Origin: an uncultured Collinsella sp.
Lineage (GTDB): Bacteria; Actinomycetota; Coriobacteriia; Coriobacteriales; Coriobacteriaceae
DNA: 64,000 nucleotides
Assembly: GCA_900541035.1 (NCBI GenBank)
Contig: UQIN01000014.1
Span: 3,540 to 67,539 of the forward strand
Direction: 5' to 3'
Part shown: positions 16,237-24,725 of the stretch, in pieces
Layout: every line of letters starts with the position of its first letter
Numbering within the stretch: position 1 is the stretch's first letter
Translations under genes and position numbers: made by a program
Notes under the pieces: generated by a model
Told to the model about the DNA's origin: nothing
What the model saw: only the letters and a program-made list of their open reading frames with translations
Databases searched by the model: none

Positions 16237-16554
16237 CTATGCCACAGGCTTAACATCATCCATGACGACGTTATCCATAGCAGCTCGATTGATCTGGTGA
16301 ACGTAAATAGAAAGACGGATGGCCGTGCGCGACTCCCCGTTAATGAGGATGTCGGAGAACACGGGCGCGCAGGAAATATCAAACCCGGTTGGAATCAAAA
16401 AACCGCGCGCAATAGCCACGGCCTTTATGGCCTGGTTGACCGCACCGGCGCCGACACACTGAATGTTGACGGGCACACCATCCTTGACCATGCCGGCGAT
16501 GGCGCCGGCAACGGACGCGGGCGATGATTTGCTTGATACCTTCAGGCAATCCAT
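16237..16554 (-). CDS. spoVS: Stage V sporulation protein S family
   Basis: A 105-residue protein with the compact SpoVS fold: MDCLKVSSKSSPASVAGAIA, GAGAVNQAIKAVAIARGFL and INGESRTAIRLSIYV are nearly the family consensus. It binds nucleic acid in the Alba/SpoVS group, though the function is poorly defined. The protein carries about 18 extra C-terminal residues beyond the usual 86. ATG 16554 has GGAG upstream. It sits between a GHKL ATPase gene and miaB, downstream of rny. In an apparently non-sporulating lineage this points to a role outside sporulation, perhaps in RNA or membrane regulation. Confidence 0.9.
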   Translation of the reverse strand: MDCLKVSSKSSPASVAGAIAGMVKDGVPVNIQCVGAGAVNQAIKAVAIARGFLIPTGFDISCAPVFSDILINGESRTAIRLSIYVHQINRAAMDNVVMDDVKPVA

Positions 16555-16628
16555 GAAGAAACTCCTGCGTTTAAAAGTACGTTTTAACTGCAATAACTGT
16601 ATCGTACCGAGTGGACTCGGTAAAGGCA

Positions 16629-17714
16629 CTATTCCTCTTTGGCAAGATCGAAGGTCACAGTGATTCGATCACGCGAAACACGAATCTTTGGGTCACCGCA
16701 AAGGTTGAGATAGTACCGGGCGGCAAGGTCATTAAAGTCACGCTCCACAGCACGCGAAAACTGTGCCATGTCATCCTTGGCAATACGTAGCCCGCGACGA
16801 TCCTTTGCAAGATCGACAGGAGCCGGCGCATGCGAGGACGAATCACGCTCGCGCAGCAGACGCGCGGTCACACCGCGAACGGGTTTAATCTGCCCTGCCA
16901 AAATGCGATGGGCCGTGCGCTCGGACATCTCAAGACTCAAACCCGAACAGATACGGATAAAGTCCTCGGCATCAGAGGCAAGGCCTAAACGATCGACAAC
17001 CGGAAGCTCGCTCTCGTCATCAATGAACAGGAGACGCGACGTATCGAGCCGACTTGACGCCTGAGCATAAAGGGTCGCGGCAATCTCAGACGGAGAACCA
17101 AGATAGACATCGCAACCACGCAACTCCTCGAGCGCAAACTCACAAGCAGCGCGAATAATATTATGCGGACCGCGAGCACAGACATAACGTCCATCCTCAT
17201 CCTTGACGGCCTGGGGCCAGCTGGACTGATCGGCACGCTCGCTGAGGCGGTCGGCCGCAACGCTCACCTTAAAGGCCGAGCCAAGATCGACACCGGACGT
17301 GACCACACGGGCCTCGTCGGTGTTCTGCTTGATCGAAAACAATGCCATGCCACGACCGTGAACGCCCCAACGGTCCATCTTCATGCTCTCGAGCTTGGAG
17401 GTAACGCGGGCATCGAAGATTCGCTCTTGCATATCCTGCGGAACGCCCGAACCGTTATCCAGAAAGACAAGCGTGCGGACGCCATCTTCCTTGGTCGTAG
17501 CGAGATAGACTTTGTCGGCGCCAGCATCGCGAGCATTACGGAGCATTTCAATGACGATATCCTCGACATGCTGAATGTCGTGCTTTGCCTGGCGCCTCTC
17601 GGCCTCCGAAACGCGGAGGCGGACATAACCCTCGCCAAGGTTCTCCTCGACGCGAAGGTTGCCCTCCCCCGACATCGACGCGATAAATGAGATGAGCTCG
17701 TTCGCGTCGCTCAT
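16629..17714 (-). CDS. GHKL (Bergerat-fold) ATP-binding protein, function unknown
   Basis: A 361-residue soluble protein. A histidine-kinase/Hsp90/MutL-type ATPase occupies about residues 25-175: N box EDIVIEMLRNARDAGAD, G1 box DNGSGVP, and G2 box WGVHGRGMALFSI. No H-box, receiver or MutL endonuclease motif is seen. The C-terminal half (about 180-361) is not recognised; it includes a SERTAHRILAGQIKPVRGV segment. The gene starts 1 base from the end of rny and is followed by spoVS, miaB, miaA and hflX, so a role linked to RNA metabolism or stress is inferred only from neighbours. Confidence 0.75.
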   Translation of the reverse strand: MSDANELISFIASMSGEGNLRVEENLGEGYVRLRVSEAERRQAKHDIQHVEDIVIEMLRNARDAGADKVYLATTKEDGVRTLVFLDNGSGVPQDMQERIFDARVTSKLESMKMDRWGVHGRGMALFSIKQNTDEARVVTSGVDLGSAFKVSVAADRLSERADQSSWPQAVKDEDGRYVCARGPHNIIRAACEFALEELRGCDVYLGSPSEIAATLYAQASSRLDTSRLLFIDDESELPVVDRLGLASDAEDFIRICSGLSLEMSERTAHRILAGQIKPVRGVTARLLRERDSSSHAPAPVDLAKDRRGLRIAKDDMAQFSRAVERDFNDLAARYYLNLCGDPKIRVSRDRITVTFDLAKEE

Positions 17715-17715
17715 G

Positions 17716-19266
17716 TTATTTAGCGATATCGACAGCGCGGCTCTCGCGAATCACGACGACGCGCACCTGACCGGGATACTCCATCTCTTCCTCAATCTGA
17801 TGGGCGATATCGTGAGCCAGGACCGTGGACTGGGCATCGGAGATCTTGTCCGGCTGAACCATGACGTGGACCTCGCGACCAGCCTGCATGGCATAGGTAC
17901 GCTCGACGCCATCATGGGAGTTGGCGATCTCCTCGAGCTTCTCAAGACGCTTGATGTAGTTCTCGGCAGACTCGCGACGGGCACCGGGGCGAGAGGCAGA
18001 GACAGCATCGGCGGCCTGTACCAGGACATCGAGCACCGTGTTGGGGTCGACGTCGGCATGGTGAGCCTCGATAGCGTGGACGATAACGGGCTTCTCGCCA
18101 TAACGGCGGGCAAGCTCGGCGCCGATGACGGCATGCGGGCCCTCGACGTCGTGGTCGATGGCCTTGCCCAAGTCGTGCAGCAGGCCGGCGCGCTTGGCGG
18201 TCACAACGTCCAGGCCAAGCTCGGAAGCCATCACGCCGCACAGATCCGAGACCTCAAGGGAGTGCTGAAGCACGTTCTGACCAAACGAGGTACGGTAGCG
18301 CAGGGCACCAAGGGTCTTGACGATCTCGGGGTGCAGGTCGTGGATGCCGGTATCGAAGGCAGCCTGCTCGCCAGCCTCGCGCACGCGCTGCTGAACCAGG
18401 TCGGCAGCCTTGTGATACATCTCCTCGATGCGGGCGGGGTGAATGCGGCCGTCGGCGATGAGGTTCTCGAGGGCGACACGGGCGGTCTCACGACGGACCG
18501 GGTCAAAGCTCGAAAGAACGACGGTCTCGGGCGTGTCATCGATCACGAGGTTGACGCCGGAAACCTGCTCGAAGGTGCGGATGTTGCGACCCTCGCGACC
18601 AATGATACGGCCCTTCAGGTCATCAGAGGGAATGTGCACGGAGGTAACGGTGACCTCGGCAGTGTGGTCGGCAGCGCAGCGCTGAATCGCCAGGGACAGA
18701 ATCTCCTGGGCGGTCTTGTGGCACTCGGCGCGAACCTGCTGCTCGGACTCGCGAATGATCGTGGCGGCCTCGTGGGTGACCTCGCCGCGAACCTTATCGA
18801 GGAGCTCCTTGTGGGCATCCTCGCGGGTAAGGTCGGCGATTCGCTCGAGCTCGGAGGTCTGCTTTGCGCAAAGCTCCTCGAGCTCACGGGAGCGCTTCTC
18901 GACCTGACCGGCCTGGCTGGACAGCTGATGCTCACGCTTGTCGAGAGCGTCGTTGCGGCGATCGAGGGATTCCTCGCGCTGCATCACGCGGTTCTCGAGC
19001 GTACGAATCTCGCTCTTACGCTGCTTGTCCTCGGCCTCGGCGGCCTGTTTGTTCTTGATGATCTCCTCTTTAGCCTCGAGCAGAGCCTCTTTTTTGAGGG
19101 TCTCGGCCTGACGCTTAGCATCGCCGATCAGGGACTCAGCCTGTGCGTGTGCCGACTGGATCTTTTCGTCGGCCTCGTGAAGACTACCCTGCTTGGCGGT
19201 GCGCATGTAGGCAATGGCGGCGACGGCACCCAAAACAATGCCAACGAGCGCTGCGATGATAGGCAT
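17716..19266 (-). CDS. rny: Ribonuclease Y
   Basis: A 516-residue membrane-anchored endoribonuclease that starts mRNA decay. One N-terminal helix (IIAALVGIVLGAVAAIAYM) is followed by a long charged coiled coil (about 25-200), a KH domain around GRIIGREGRNIRTFE, and an HD domain (LLHDLGKAID; AIEAHHADVDP). The tail VRVVVIRESRAVDIAK is conserved. ATG 19266 has AAGGAG five bases upstream; the GTG at 19272 would sit on the binding site. It heads the rny-GHKL-spoVS-miaB-miaA-hflX operon. Confidence 0.95.
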   Translation of the reverse strand: MPIIAALVGIVLGAVAAIAYMRTAKQGSLHEADEKIQSAHAQAESLIGDAKRQAETLKKEALLEAKEEIIKNKQAAEAEDKQRKSEIRTLENRVMQREESLDRRNDALDKREHQLSSQAGQVEKRSRELEELCAKQTSELERIADLTREDAHKELLDKVRGEVTHEAATIIRESEQQVRAECHKTAQEILSLAIQRCAADHTAEVTVTSVHIPSDDLKGRIIGREGRNIRTFEQVSGVNLVIDDTPETVVLSSFDPVRRETARVALENLIADGRIHPARIEEMYHKAADLVQQRVREAGEQAAFDTGIHDLHPEIVKTLGALRYRTSFGQNVLQHSLEVSDLCGVMASELGLDVVTAKRAGLLHDLGKAIDHDVEGPHAVIGAELARRYGEKPVIVHAIEAHHADVDPNTVLDVLVQAADAVSASRPGARRESAENYIKRLEKLEEIANSHDGVERTYAMQAGREVHVMVQPDKISDAQSTVLAHDIAHQIEEEMEYPGQVRVVVIRESRAVDIAK

Positions 19267-19469
19267 GCTCACTCCTTTTTATGGATTCGTTACACAACAA
19301 AGCGAACCGCCCTTACGAACGGCTCGCGACATTTGAGTAATATGGGCGCAGCTTATGCGGGTCGGATACAGATAAACATATAAACAAACTCATCAAAGAT
19401 GAGCACATATCACAAAGCAAATGACAGTGTTTATCGTACGTTGAACCACAACAACTGTCAAATAAATGG

Positions 19470-19513
19470 CCCCAGCACGGCGGCTAAAACGCGGTGAACG
19501 GCAGGGCCACAAA
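19470..19513 (-). terminator. Possible terminator after recX
   Basis: On the minus strand TGGCCC and GGGCCA close an imperfect GC-rich stem, followed by ATTTATTTG. Internal pairing is irregular, so this is a weak call. The remaining 19267-19469 carries no gene and should hold the rny promoter. Confidence 0.35.
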
Positions 19514-19523
19514 ACGCACACGC

Positions 19524-20216
19524 CTAAACCGCACATTCCTCGCGTTCGGCATCGAGACGTGCCTTAACGGCATCGGCGGCGATGTGATACGAGAAGCCCT
19601 TGCCCATCAAAAACCGAACCAGTTTTTCGAATCCGCGTGTCTCTGGAACACGCCGCCTGGCGAGCAGGACTGACGCACGCGCCAAATCGTCTTCGACGGC
19701 AAAATAATCCTCGGGATAACCGGGAATGTCATCGAGCACGACATGACGGCGCTTGAGCTCGGTCTCGATTTTACGCTGTCCCCAACCGCGCCGCTTGCGC
19801 TCCTCGATAAAGTACGAGCAAAAGCGGTTCTCGTCTAAAAAGCGATACTCGGTGGCGCGCTCGACGGCGAAATCGATCGCAGGCTGGTGAAAGCCGTAGC
19901 GGGCCAGCTTGTCACGGACCTCACCCGTCGCATGGTCGCGGCGCGATAACATCTCGGTCACCATGGTAAGTGCACATTTACGCTCGATGAGCTGCACCGC
20001 CTCACGAAAGTTGTCCCAATCACAGGGAAGATCGGGGCGGTTTTTGACATACAGGCGCGCGACCCGCACGGGAATCCAAATGGACCGCTCAAAACCGCCC
20101 TCAAGCTCACAATCGATATGTGCGCAAGGCTTTTTAGACGCATACCCGCTCGAGAACGAGGAAGCCGCCTTCTTATCGGGAAAGACGACCGTGGCCTCGG
20201 TCACCGTATACGACAT
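19524..20216 (-). CDS. recX: Regulatory protein RecX
   Basis: A 230-residue modulator of RecA filaments. Three-helix RecX repeats are visible: LSRRDHATGEVRDKLARYG, then FLDENRFCSYFIEERKRRGWGQRKIETELKRR, then GFEKLVRFLMGKGFSYHIAADAV. An extra N-terminal segment of about 80 residues precedes the first repeat, a common extension in actinobacterial RecX. It starts 11 bases after recA, so it is co-transcribed and SOS-induced with it. The ATG has only a weak ribosome-binding site, as in other coupled recX genes. Confidence 0.9.
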   Translation of the reverse strand: MSYTVTEATVVFPDKKAASSFSSGYASKKPCAHIDCELEGGFERSIWIPVRVARLYVKNRPDLPCDWDNFREAVQLIERKCALTMVTEMLSRRDHATGEVRDKLARYGFHQPAIDFAVERATEYRFLDENRFCSYFIEERKRRGWGQRKIETELKRRHVVLDDIPGYPEDYFAVEDDLARASVLLARRRVPETRGFEKLVRFLMGKGFSYHIAADAVKARLDAEREECAV

Positions 20217-20227
20217 GAGCGTAACCG

Positions 20228-21376
20228 CTACTCGTCGTCATCATCGAGCATGGCGGAACCATCGATGGCGTAAAGCTCGTCAAACTCATCAGGCGCAGGC
20301 TGATCGGTCAGCTCGACCTCGGACGGAGCATCGTCATCAAACTCAAGCCCGCAGGCAAGGCGGACCTTATGCTCAATCTCGTCGGCGCAATCGGGATGTT
20401 CGCGCAGGAACGCCTTGGCGGCCTCGCGACCGTTGCCGAGCTTGTCCTCGCCATAGGCAAACCAAGAGCCCATCTTCTTGCAGATGCCACACTCAACAGC
20501 CATGTCCAGAATCGAGCCCTCCTTAGAGATGCCCGTACCGTACATGATGTCGAACTCAGCAGAACGGAACGGAGCTGCCACCTTGTTCTTAACGACCTTG
20601 GCGCGCACGCGGTTACCGATAACCTCGTCCTTAAGCTTAATGCTGTCGATGCGGCGAATGTCGATACGAACCGAAGAGAAGAACTTAAGGGCGCGACCGC
20701 CCGTCGTGGTCTCGGGATTGCCGAACATGACGCCGATCTTCTCACGCAGCTGGTTAATAAAAATGCACGTCGTGTTGGACTTGGACAGCGAGCCGGCGAG
20801 CTTGCGGAGCGCCTGGCTCATCAGGCGAGCCTGAAGACCGACCGTAGTGTCGCCGATTTCTCCCTCGATCTCGGCACGCGGGGTCAGCGCGGCGACGGAG
20901 TCGACAACGATGGCATCGATGGCGCCGGAACGCACAAGCATGTCAACGATCTCGAGCGCCTGCTCACCCGTATCGGGCTGGGAAATGAGCACCTCGTCGA
21001 TATCCACGCCGATGCGCGCTGCATACGTGGGATCGAGCGCGTGCTCGGCATCGATAAATGCCACAACGCCACCCATTGCCTGGGCCTCGGCCAGGATCTC
21101 GAGCGAAAGCGTCGTCTTACCGGAGGACTCGGGACCGTAGATCTCGACGATACGGCCGCGCGGCACGCCGCCGATACCCAGCGCGGCATCGAGGGCCAGA
21201 GCGCCCGTGGGAATGGCCTCGACCTCGAGCTCGGGACCACCGTCACCGTACCTCATGATGGAACCCTGGCCGAATTTCTTCTCGATCTCGGCCTTGGTGG
21301 TGGCGATCATCTCATCGCGCTCTTTACCCGTCGTGCGAGCATGAACGGTACGTACGGGACCTGAATTCTTGGCCAT
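20228..21376 (-). CDS. recA: Recombinase RecA
   Basis: A 382-residue DNA-dependent ATPase for homologous recombination and SOS induction. It has Walker A GPESSGKTTL, Walker B region AIVVDSVAAL, the loop FINQLREKIGVMFGNPETTTGG and the typical N-terminal KKFGQGSIMRYGDG. The C-terminal tail is very acidic (ends MLDDDDE), as in many RecA proteins. ATG 21376 follows GAGGAGGG. An SOS box lies 40-51 bases upstream and recX follows at once. Confidence 0.97.
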   Translation of the reverse strand: MAKNSGPVRTVHARTTGKERDEMIATTKAEIEKKFGQGSIMRYGDGGPELEVEAIPTGALALDAALGIGGVPRGRIVEIYGPESSGKTTLSLEILAEAQAMGGVVAFIDAEHALDPTYAARIGVDIDEVLISQPDTGEQALEIVDMLVRSGAIDAIVVDSVAALTPRAEIEGEIGDTTVGLQARLMSQALRKLAGSLSKSNTTCIFINQLREKIGVMFGNPETTTGGRALKFFSSVRIDIRRIDSIKLKDEVIGNRVRAKVVKNKVAAPFRSAEFDIMYGTGISKEGSILDMAVECGICKKMGSWFAYGEDKLGNGREAAKAFLREHPDCADEIEHKVRLACGLEFDDDAPSEVELTDQPAPDEFDELYAIDGSAMLDDDDE

Positions 21377-21415
21377 GAATAGCCCTCCTCTTAACAACCT
21401 GCATCGATAATAAAC

Positions 21416-21427
21416 GAACGGCTGTTC
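21416..21427 (-). promoter_or_regulatory. LexA (SOS) box upstream of recA
   Basis: GAACGGCTGTTC at 21416-21427 exactly fits GAAC-N4-GTTC and is flanked by C and G. Just upstream (21470-21520) GACCAAA/AACCAAA recurs about every 10-11 bases, of unknown meaning. Confidence 0.85.
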
Positions 21428-21602
21428 GTGGTCAACCGTTCAGGCCAATCATATGCAGGCAGTCTTTCCAAAACCCAACCAAACGCCGACCAAACACTGA
21501 CCAAATGCTTGACCACAAAGGGACAAATAAGAGCAAGGAAGGCAAGAATACGTCTACAACCAGCGCAAACGCCAAATGAGCCTAAGGTCCCTATCTCCAC
21601 AA

Positions 21603-21626
21603 TTAAGGGGCCCTGAGGCCCCTTAA
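21603..21626 (-). terminator. Terminator after cinA
   Basis: TTAAGGGGCC (21603-21612) pairs perfectly with 21617-21626 around a 4-base loop, eight bases past the cinA stop on the minus strand; the 3' arm ends TTAATTG. It separates the rnj-to-cinA run from recA. Confidence 0.65.
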
Positions 21627-21633
21627 AACACGT

Positions 21634-22164
21634 CTATTCCATAGAGTTGAGCACAAGGGCAATGCGCCCCAATGCCTCCGTGACCGCATGGGCACGAACA
21701 CACGAACGGTCGCCCTCATAGTAGCAGCGCACAGAGTCCACGACTGGCACGCCCCCATCGGCGGAACGATACGCCCAGCCAATATAGAAAGTGCCAGCCG
21801 GATCGTCCTCAGTGCCGCCGCCGGGGCCGGCATAACCCGTTGCGCTCACTGCAATATCGCTCTGGTACAGCTCCAGCGAACCCACCGCCATCTCGCGCGC
21901 GGTCTGATGCGACACCGCGGTATAGCGGTCGAGCGTCTCCTGCTCAACACCAAGAACGAGATGCTTAATCTCATCGCAATAGGTCACCGCACCGCCAAGC
22001 AGCGCCGCCGAGGCGCCCGGGATATCGGCAATCGTCGAGGCGATCATACCCGCCGTCAGCGACTCAGCCGTCGAAACCGTCACGCACCGAGCGCTCGCTC
22101 GCTCGACAATATCACGCGCCAGCTCCTCGTTATGTGCGAAAATCTGCTCAAAAGAGTCCGTCAT
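21634..22164 (-). CDS. cinA: CinA C-terminal domain amidohydrolase (PncC type)
   Basis: A 176-residue protein consisting only of the CinA C-terminal domain. This domain deamidates nicotinamide mononucleotide to nicotinic acid mononucleotide. Motifs are TVSTAESLTAGMIASTI, GAVTYCDEIKHLVLGV and AVSATGYAGPGGGTEDDPAGTFYIG. The N-terminal MoaB-like half of full-length CinA is absent, as in E. coli PncC/YgaD. Start may be ATG 22164 or GTG 22170. It follows pgsA closely; the pgsA-cinA-recA order is common in Gram-positive bacteria, though here a terminator separates cinA from recA. Confidence 0.88.
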   Translation of the reverse strand: MTDSFEQIFAHNEELARDIVERASARCVTVSTAESLTAGMIASTIADIPGASAALLGGAVTYCDEIKHLVLGVEQETLDRYTAVSHQTAREMAVGSLELYQSDIAVSATGYAGPGGGTEDDPAGTFYIGWAYRSADGGVPVVDSVRCYYEGDRSCVRAHAVTEALGRIALVLNSME

Positions 22165-22176
22165 ACCCACCAGGAC

Positions 22177-22815
22177 CTAGACCGAAAAGACGATCTTGCG
22201 GCAGTTCCAGAAGTACTGGGCGCCCGAGATAACGGTCAGGACAACGGCAACGGCGTACAGGAAGCGCGACACCGAGTAGATGCCGAGCGTCAGCGCCACC
22301 GGGCCAAGGTGCAAGCCGGCCATCGCAAAGACGCACAGATAACCGCAGATGGAGACCATCGTGGTCGCCGTCTTGTACTTGCCGAGCTTATCGGCCGCAA
22401 CGACCACACCGGCCGCACTCGCGACCATGCGAAGGGCGCTCACCAGAAGCTCACGGAACAGGATAATGAACACGGACCACACGGTCACCGCGCCAAAATC
22501 CAAGAACAGCAGCAGGGCCGAAAACACGAGCAGCTTATCGGCGATGGGGTCCAAGAATTTACCGAAGTCGGTGATCTCGTTGCGCGAACGCGCCAGATAA
22601 CCGTCGACCTTATCGGTGCACGACAGGATCACATACAGAATGAAGGCAGCGGCGGCGAGCGGGCCGTCGAAGGCGCTCCAATCCGTACCGGCAACACTCG
22701 TGTGAGAAAGCGCCGACACGATCATGAACACCGGGATAAAGACGATGCGAACGCACGTCACGATGTTGGCGGGCGTCCAAACACTCGTCAGTTCCTTATT
22801 GCTCTCGTTTGCCAC
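22177..22815 (-). CDS. pgsA: CDP-diacylglycerol--glycerol-3-phosphate phosphatidyltransferase
   Basis: A 212-residue membrane enzyme that makes phosphatidylglycerol phosphate. The CDP-alcohol transferase signature is at about residues 68-95 (DKVDGYLARSRNEITDFGKF, then LDPIADK), within six or so membrane helices. The N-terminal WTPANIVTCVRI is typical of PgsA. The start is GTG at 22815 with GGAG five bases upstream. It stands between rimO (9-base gap) and cinA, the usual genomic position of pgsA in Gram-positive bacteria. A divergent paralogue is encoded at 1262-1966. Confidence 0.92.
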   Translation of the reverse strand: MANESNKELTSVWTPANIVTCVRIVFIPVFMIVSALSHTSVAGTDWSAFDGPLAAAAFILYVILSCTDKVDGYLARSRNEITDFGKFLDPIADKLLVFSALLLFLDFGAVTVWSVFIILFRELLVSALRMVASAAGVVVAADKLGKYKTATTMVSICGYLCVFAMAGLHLGPVALTLGIYSVSRFLYAVAVVLTVISGAQYFWNCRKIVFSV

Positions 22816-22824
22816 GATGCTCTC

Positions 22825-24174
22825 CTACTCCACAACATGGCCGATAAGCTCATAGCAGAAGCTATCGGTAAACTCGACAGTCAGAATATCGCCCACAGAT
22901 GCCTCGCTGGCATCCAGATGCACCGCGCCATCGGAATCGGGCGCCTGGAACCAGGCATGGCCGATCAGCTCGGCGCCGTCCTCGGTTTCTTCGATACCGT
23001 CGACGATCACCTGGGCGCGCTCGCCCACATGTGCGGCGGTGGCGGCAAAACCGAGCGACTCGGCCAGGTCCATGGCAACCTGGGCGCGCTCGAGCTTGAC
23101 CTCTTCGTCGACCTGACCCTCCATCTTAGCGGCCAGGCTGCCCTCCTCCTGCGAGTAGGCAAAGACGCTCGTGTAGTCAAAGCCGACGGTGTCCATAAAG
23201 TCGATAAGATCACGAAACTCGTCGTCGGTCTCGGTCGGGAAGCCGACCATGGCCGTGGAGCGAATCACGATACCGGGGATGCGCTCGCGAAGGTCGCGGA
23301 ACAGATCCTCGAGCTCCTGGCGCGAACCGGAGCGACGCATGGCCTTGAGGATGCGCGCGTCGCAGTGCTGCACGGGGATATCGATATAGGGCAGCACCTC
23401 GGGCGTATCGCGTATCGTCTCGATGAGTTCGTCAGTCATGCCCTCGGGCTGCAGGTAGAGCACGCGGACCCAGACGTTGTGCGGGCGCACGGCCTCAGCG
23501 ACGGCACGCAGCAGCTGTGCCAGATTGCGCGGCGAGCCATCGGCGACGTCCTCGTCGGCATAGTCGGTACCCCAGATGCCCGTGTCCTGGCCGATCAGCA
23601 CGATCTCACGCACGCCGCCGGCAACCAGATCGCGCACCTCGGAGATAATGCTCTCGGCATTGCGCGAATGATAGCGACCGCGAATGTAGGGGATCATGCA
23701 GAAGCTGCAGAAGCGATTGCAGCCATCGGAGATCTTGACGTAGGCGACAGCGCCCTCGACAGTGCGCTTGACCTGCGGAATATAGGCAGCGATCTCACGC
23801 TCGACACCCAGTACGCCATCGATGACCGCCACGATGCCGTCCTCCTCGTCGGCCTTCACAAAGGCAGCGACCTCGGGCAGCTCGTCAGGCAGGTCGTCGC
23901 CATAGCGCGACGGCACACAGCCGCACATGACGATGGGGCAAGAACGAACGCCGTCCTGAACCTCGTTGGCGAGCTCGAGCGTGGTCTCGATGCTCTCGGA
24001 CGTTGCGGAAGCGAGGAACGAGCATGTATTGACGATGGCGATATCGGCATCCTGCGGATCGAATGCCTCCTCGTAGCCCGCGGCGGTCAAAAGAGAACGC
24101 ATGCGGTCGGTGTCAACCTCGTTCTTAGCGCACCCGAGGGTGATGTAGAGCACGGAGCCCAACGGTGTATCCAT
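22825..24174 (-). CDS. rimO: Ribosomal protein S12 methylthiotransferase RimO
   Basis: A 449-residue radical SAM enzyme that methylthiolates an aspartate of ribosomal protein S12. The N-terminal YITLGCAKNEVDTDRMRSLL with later NTCSFL and CGCVPSRYG carries the auxiliary cluster. The radical SAM motif is CNRFCSFCMIPYIRGRYHSR, with a C-terminal TRAM domain. LGCAKNEVD and the SRYGDDL segment separate it from MiaB. It is followed by pgsA and preceded by yajQ in one run. Confidence 0.93.
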   Translation of the reverse strand: MDTPLGSVLYITLGCAKNEVDTDRMRSLLTAAGYEEAFDPQDADIAIVNTCSFLASATSESIETTLELANEVQDGVRSCPIVMCGCVPSRYGDDLPDELPEVAAFVKADEEDGIVAVIDGVLGVEREIAAYIPQVKRTVEGAVAYVKISDGCNRFCSFCMIPYIRGRYHSRNAESIISEVRDLVAGGVREIVLIGQDTGIWGTDYADEDVADGSPRNLAQLLRAVAEAVRPHNVWVRVLYLQPEGMTDELIETIRDTPEVLPYIDIPVQHCDARILKAMRRSGSRQELEDLFRDLRERIPGIVIRSTAMVGFPTETDDEFRDLIDFMDTVGFDYTSVFAYSQEEGSLAAKMEGQVDEEVKLERAQVAMDLAESLGFAATAAHVGERAQVIVDGIEETEDGAELIGHAWFQAPDSDGAVHLDASEASVGDILTVEFTDSFCYELIGHVVE

Positions 24175-24201
24175 GTTGGAGAGCAGTCCTTTCGATTGAT
24201 A

Positions 24202-24699
24202 TTAGCGGTAGTTGGTGAACTGCAGCGGCTGGCCGTAGTCCTGGTCGCGCAGGAACTGGATCACAGTCTGCAACGCGTCCTTCGAAGCAGAGGAAACACG
24301 CAGCTTGTCGGCCTCGATGGTCACCTTGACCTTGAGCTTTTGGTCCTTGATGTCCTTGTTGATCTTCTTGGCGGTCGCCTGGTCGATGCCCTCGACGATA
24401 TGGCCGAGCACGCGCACGGTGCCGCCCGACGCCGCCTGCGGAGCATCCCACGAGACAGCCTTGAGGTCAATGCCGCGCTTGATGAGCTTGGAGCTCAACA
24501 CGTCGATAATCTGTTTGGAGACAAAGTCGGCCGGGGCGTTGATCGTAAAGAGCTTGTCGCCCTTCGAAAGCTCGATCGTGGCACCGGAATCCTTAAGGTC
24601 ATAGCGCTGGAAAATCTCGCGCGTGGTCTGCTGGAAGGAGTTGTCGACCTCTTGCATGTTGACCTCGGACACGACGTCGAAGCTGGAATCTTTAGCCAT
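24202..24699 (-). CDS. YajQ family nucleotide-binding protein
   Basis: A 165-residue protein with two ferredoxin-like halves. The family start SSFDVVSEVNMQEVDNSF, REIFQRYDLKDS and the C-terminal LQTVIQFLRDQDYGQPLQFTNYR are almost invariant. Family members bind nucleotides, and some bind cyclic di-GMP and act as regulators; the role in this lineage is not known. Start ATG has GAAAGGAAAC upstream. It lies between the RodZ-like gene and rimO. Confidence 0.9.
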   Translation of the reverse strand: MAKDSSFDVVSEVNMQEVDNSFQQTTREIFQRYDLKDSGATIELSKGDKLFTINAPADFVSKQIIDVLSSKLIKRGIDLKAVSWDAPQAASGGTVRVLGHIVEGIDQATAKKINKDIKDQKLKVKVTIEADKLRVSSASKDALQTVIQFLRDQDYGQPLQFTNYR

Positions 24700-24725
24700 G
24701 ATGTTTCCTTTCGCGTACGAGCGGC

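Noticed and set aside
17659..19383. A 574-codon plus-strand open frame
   Set aside because: Antisense to rny; composition is low-complexity and no motif is present.
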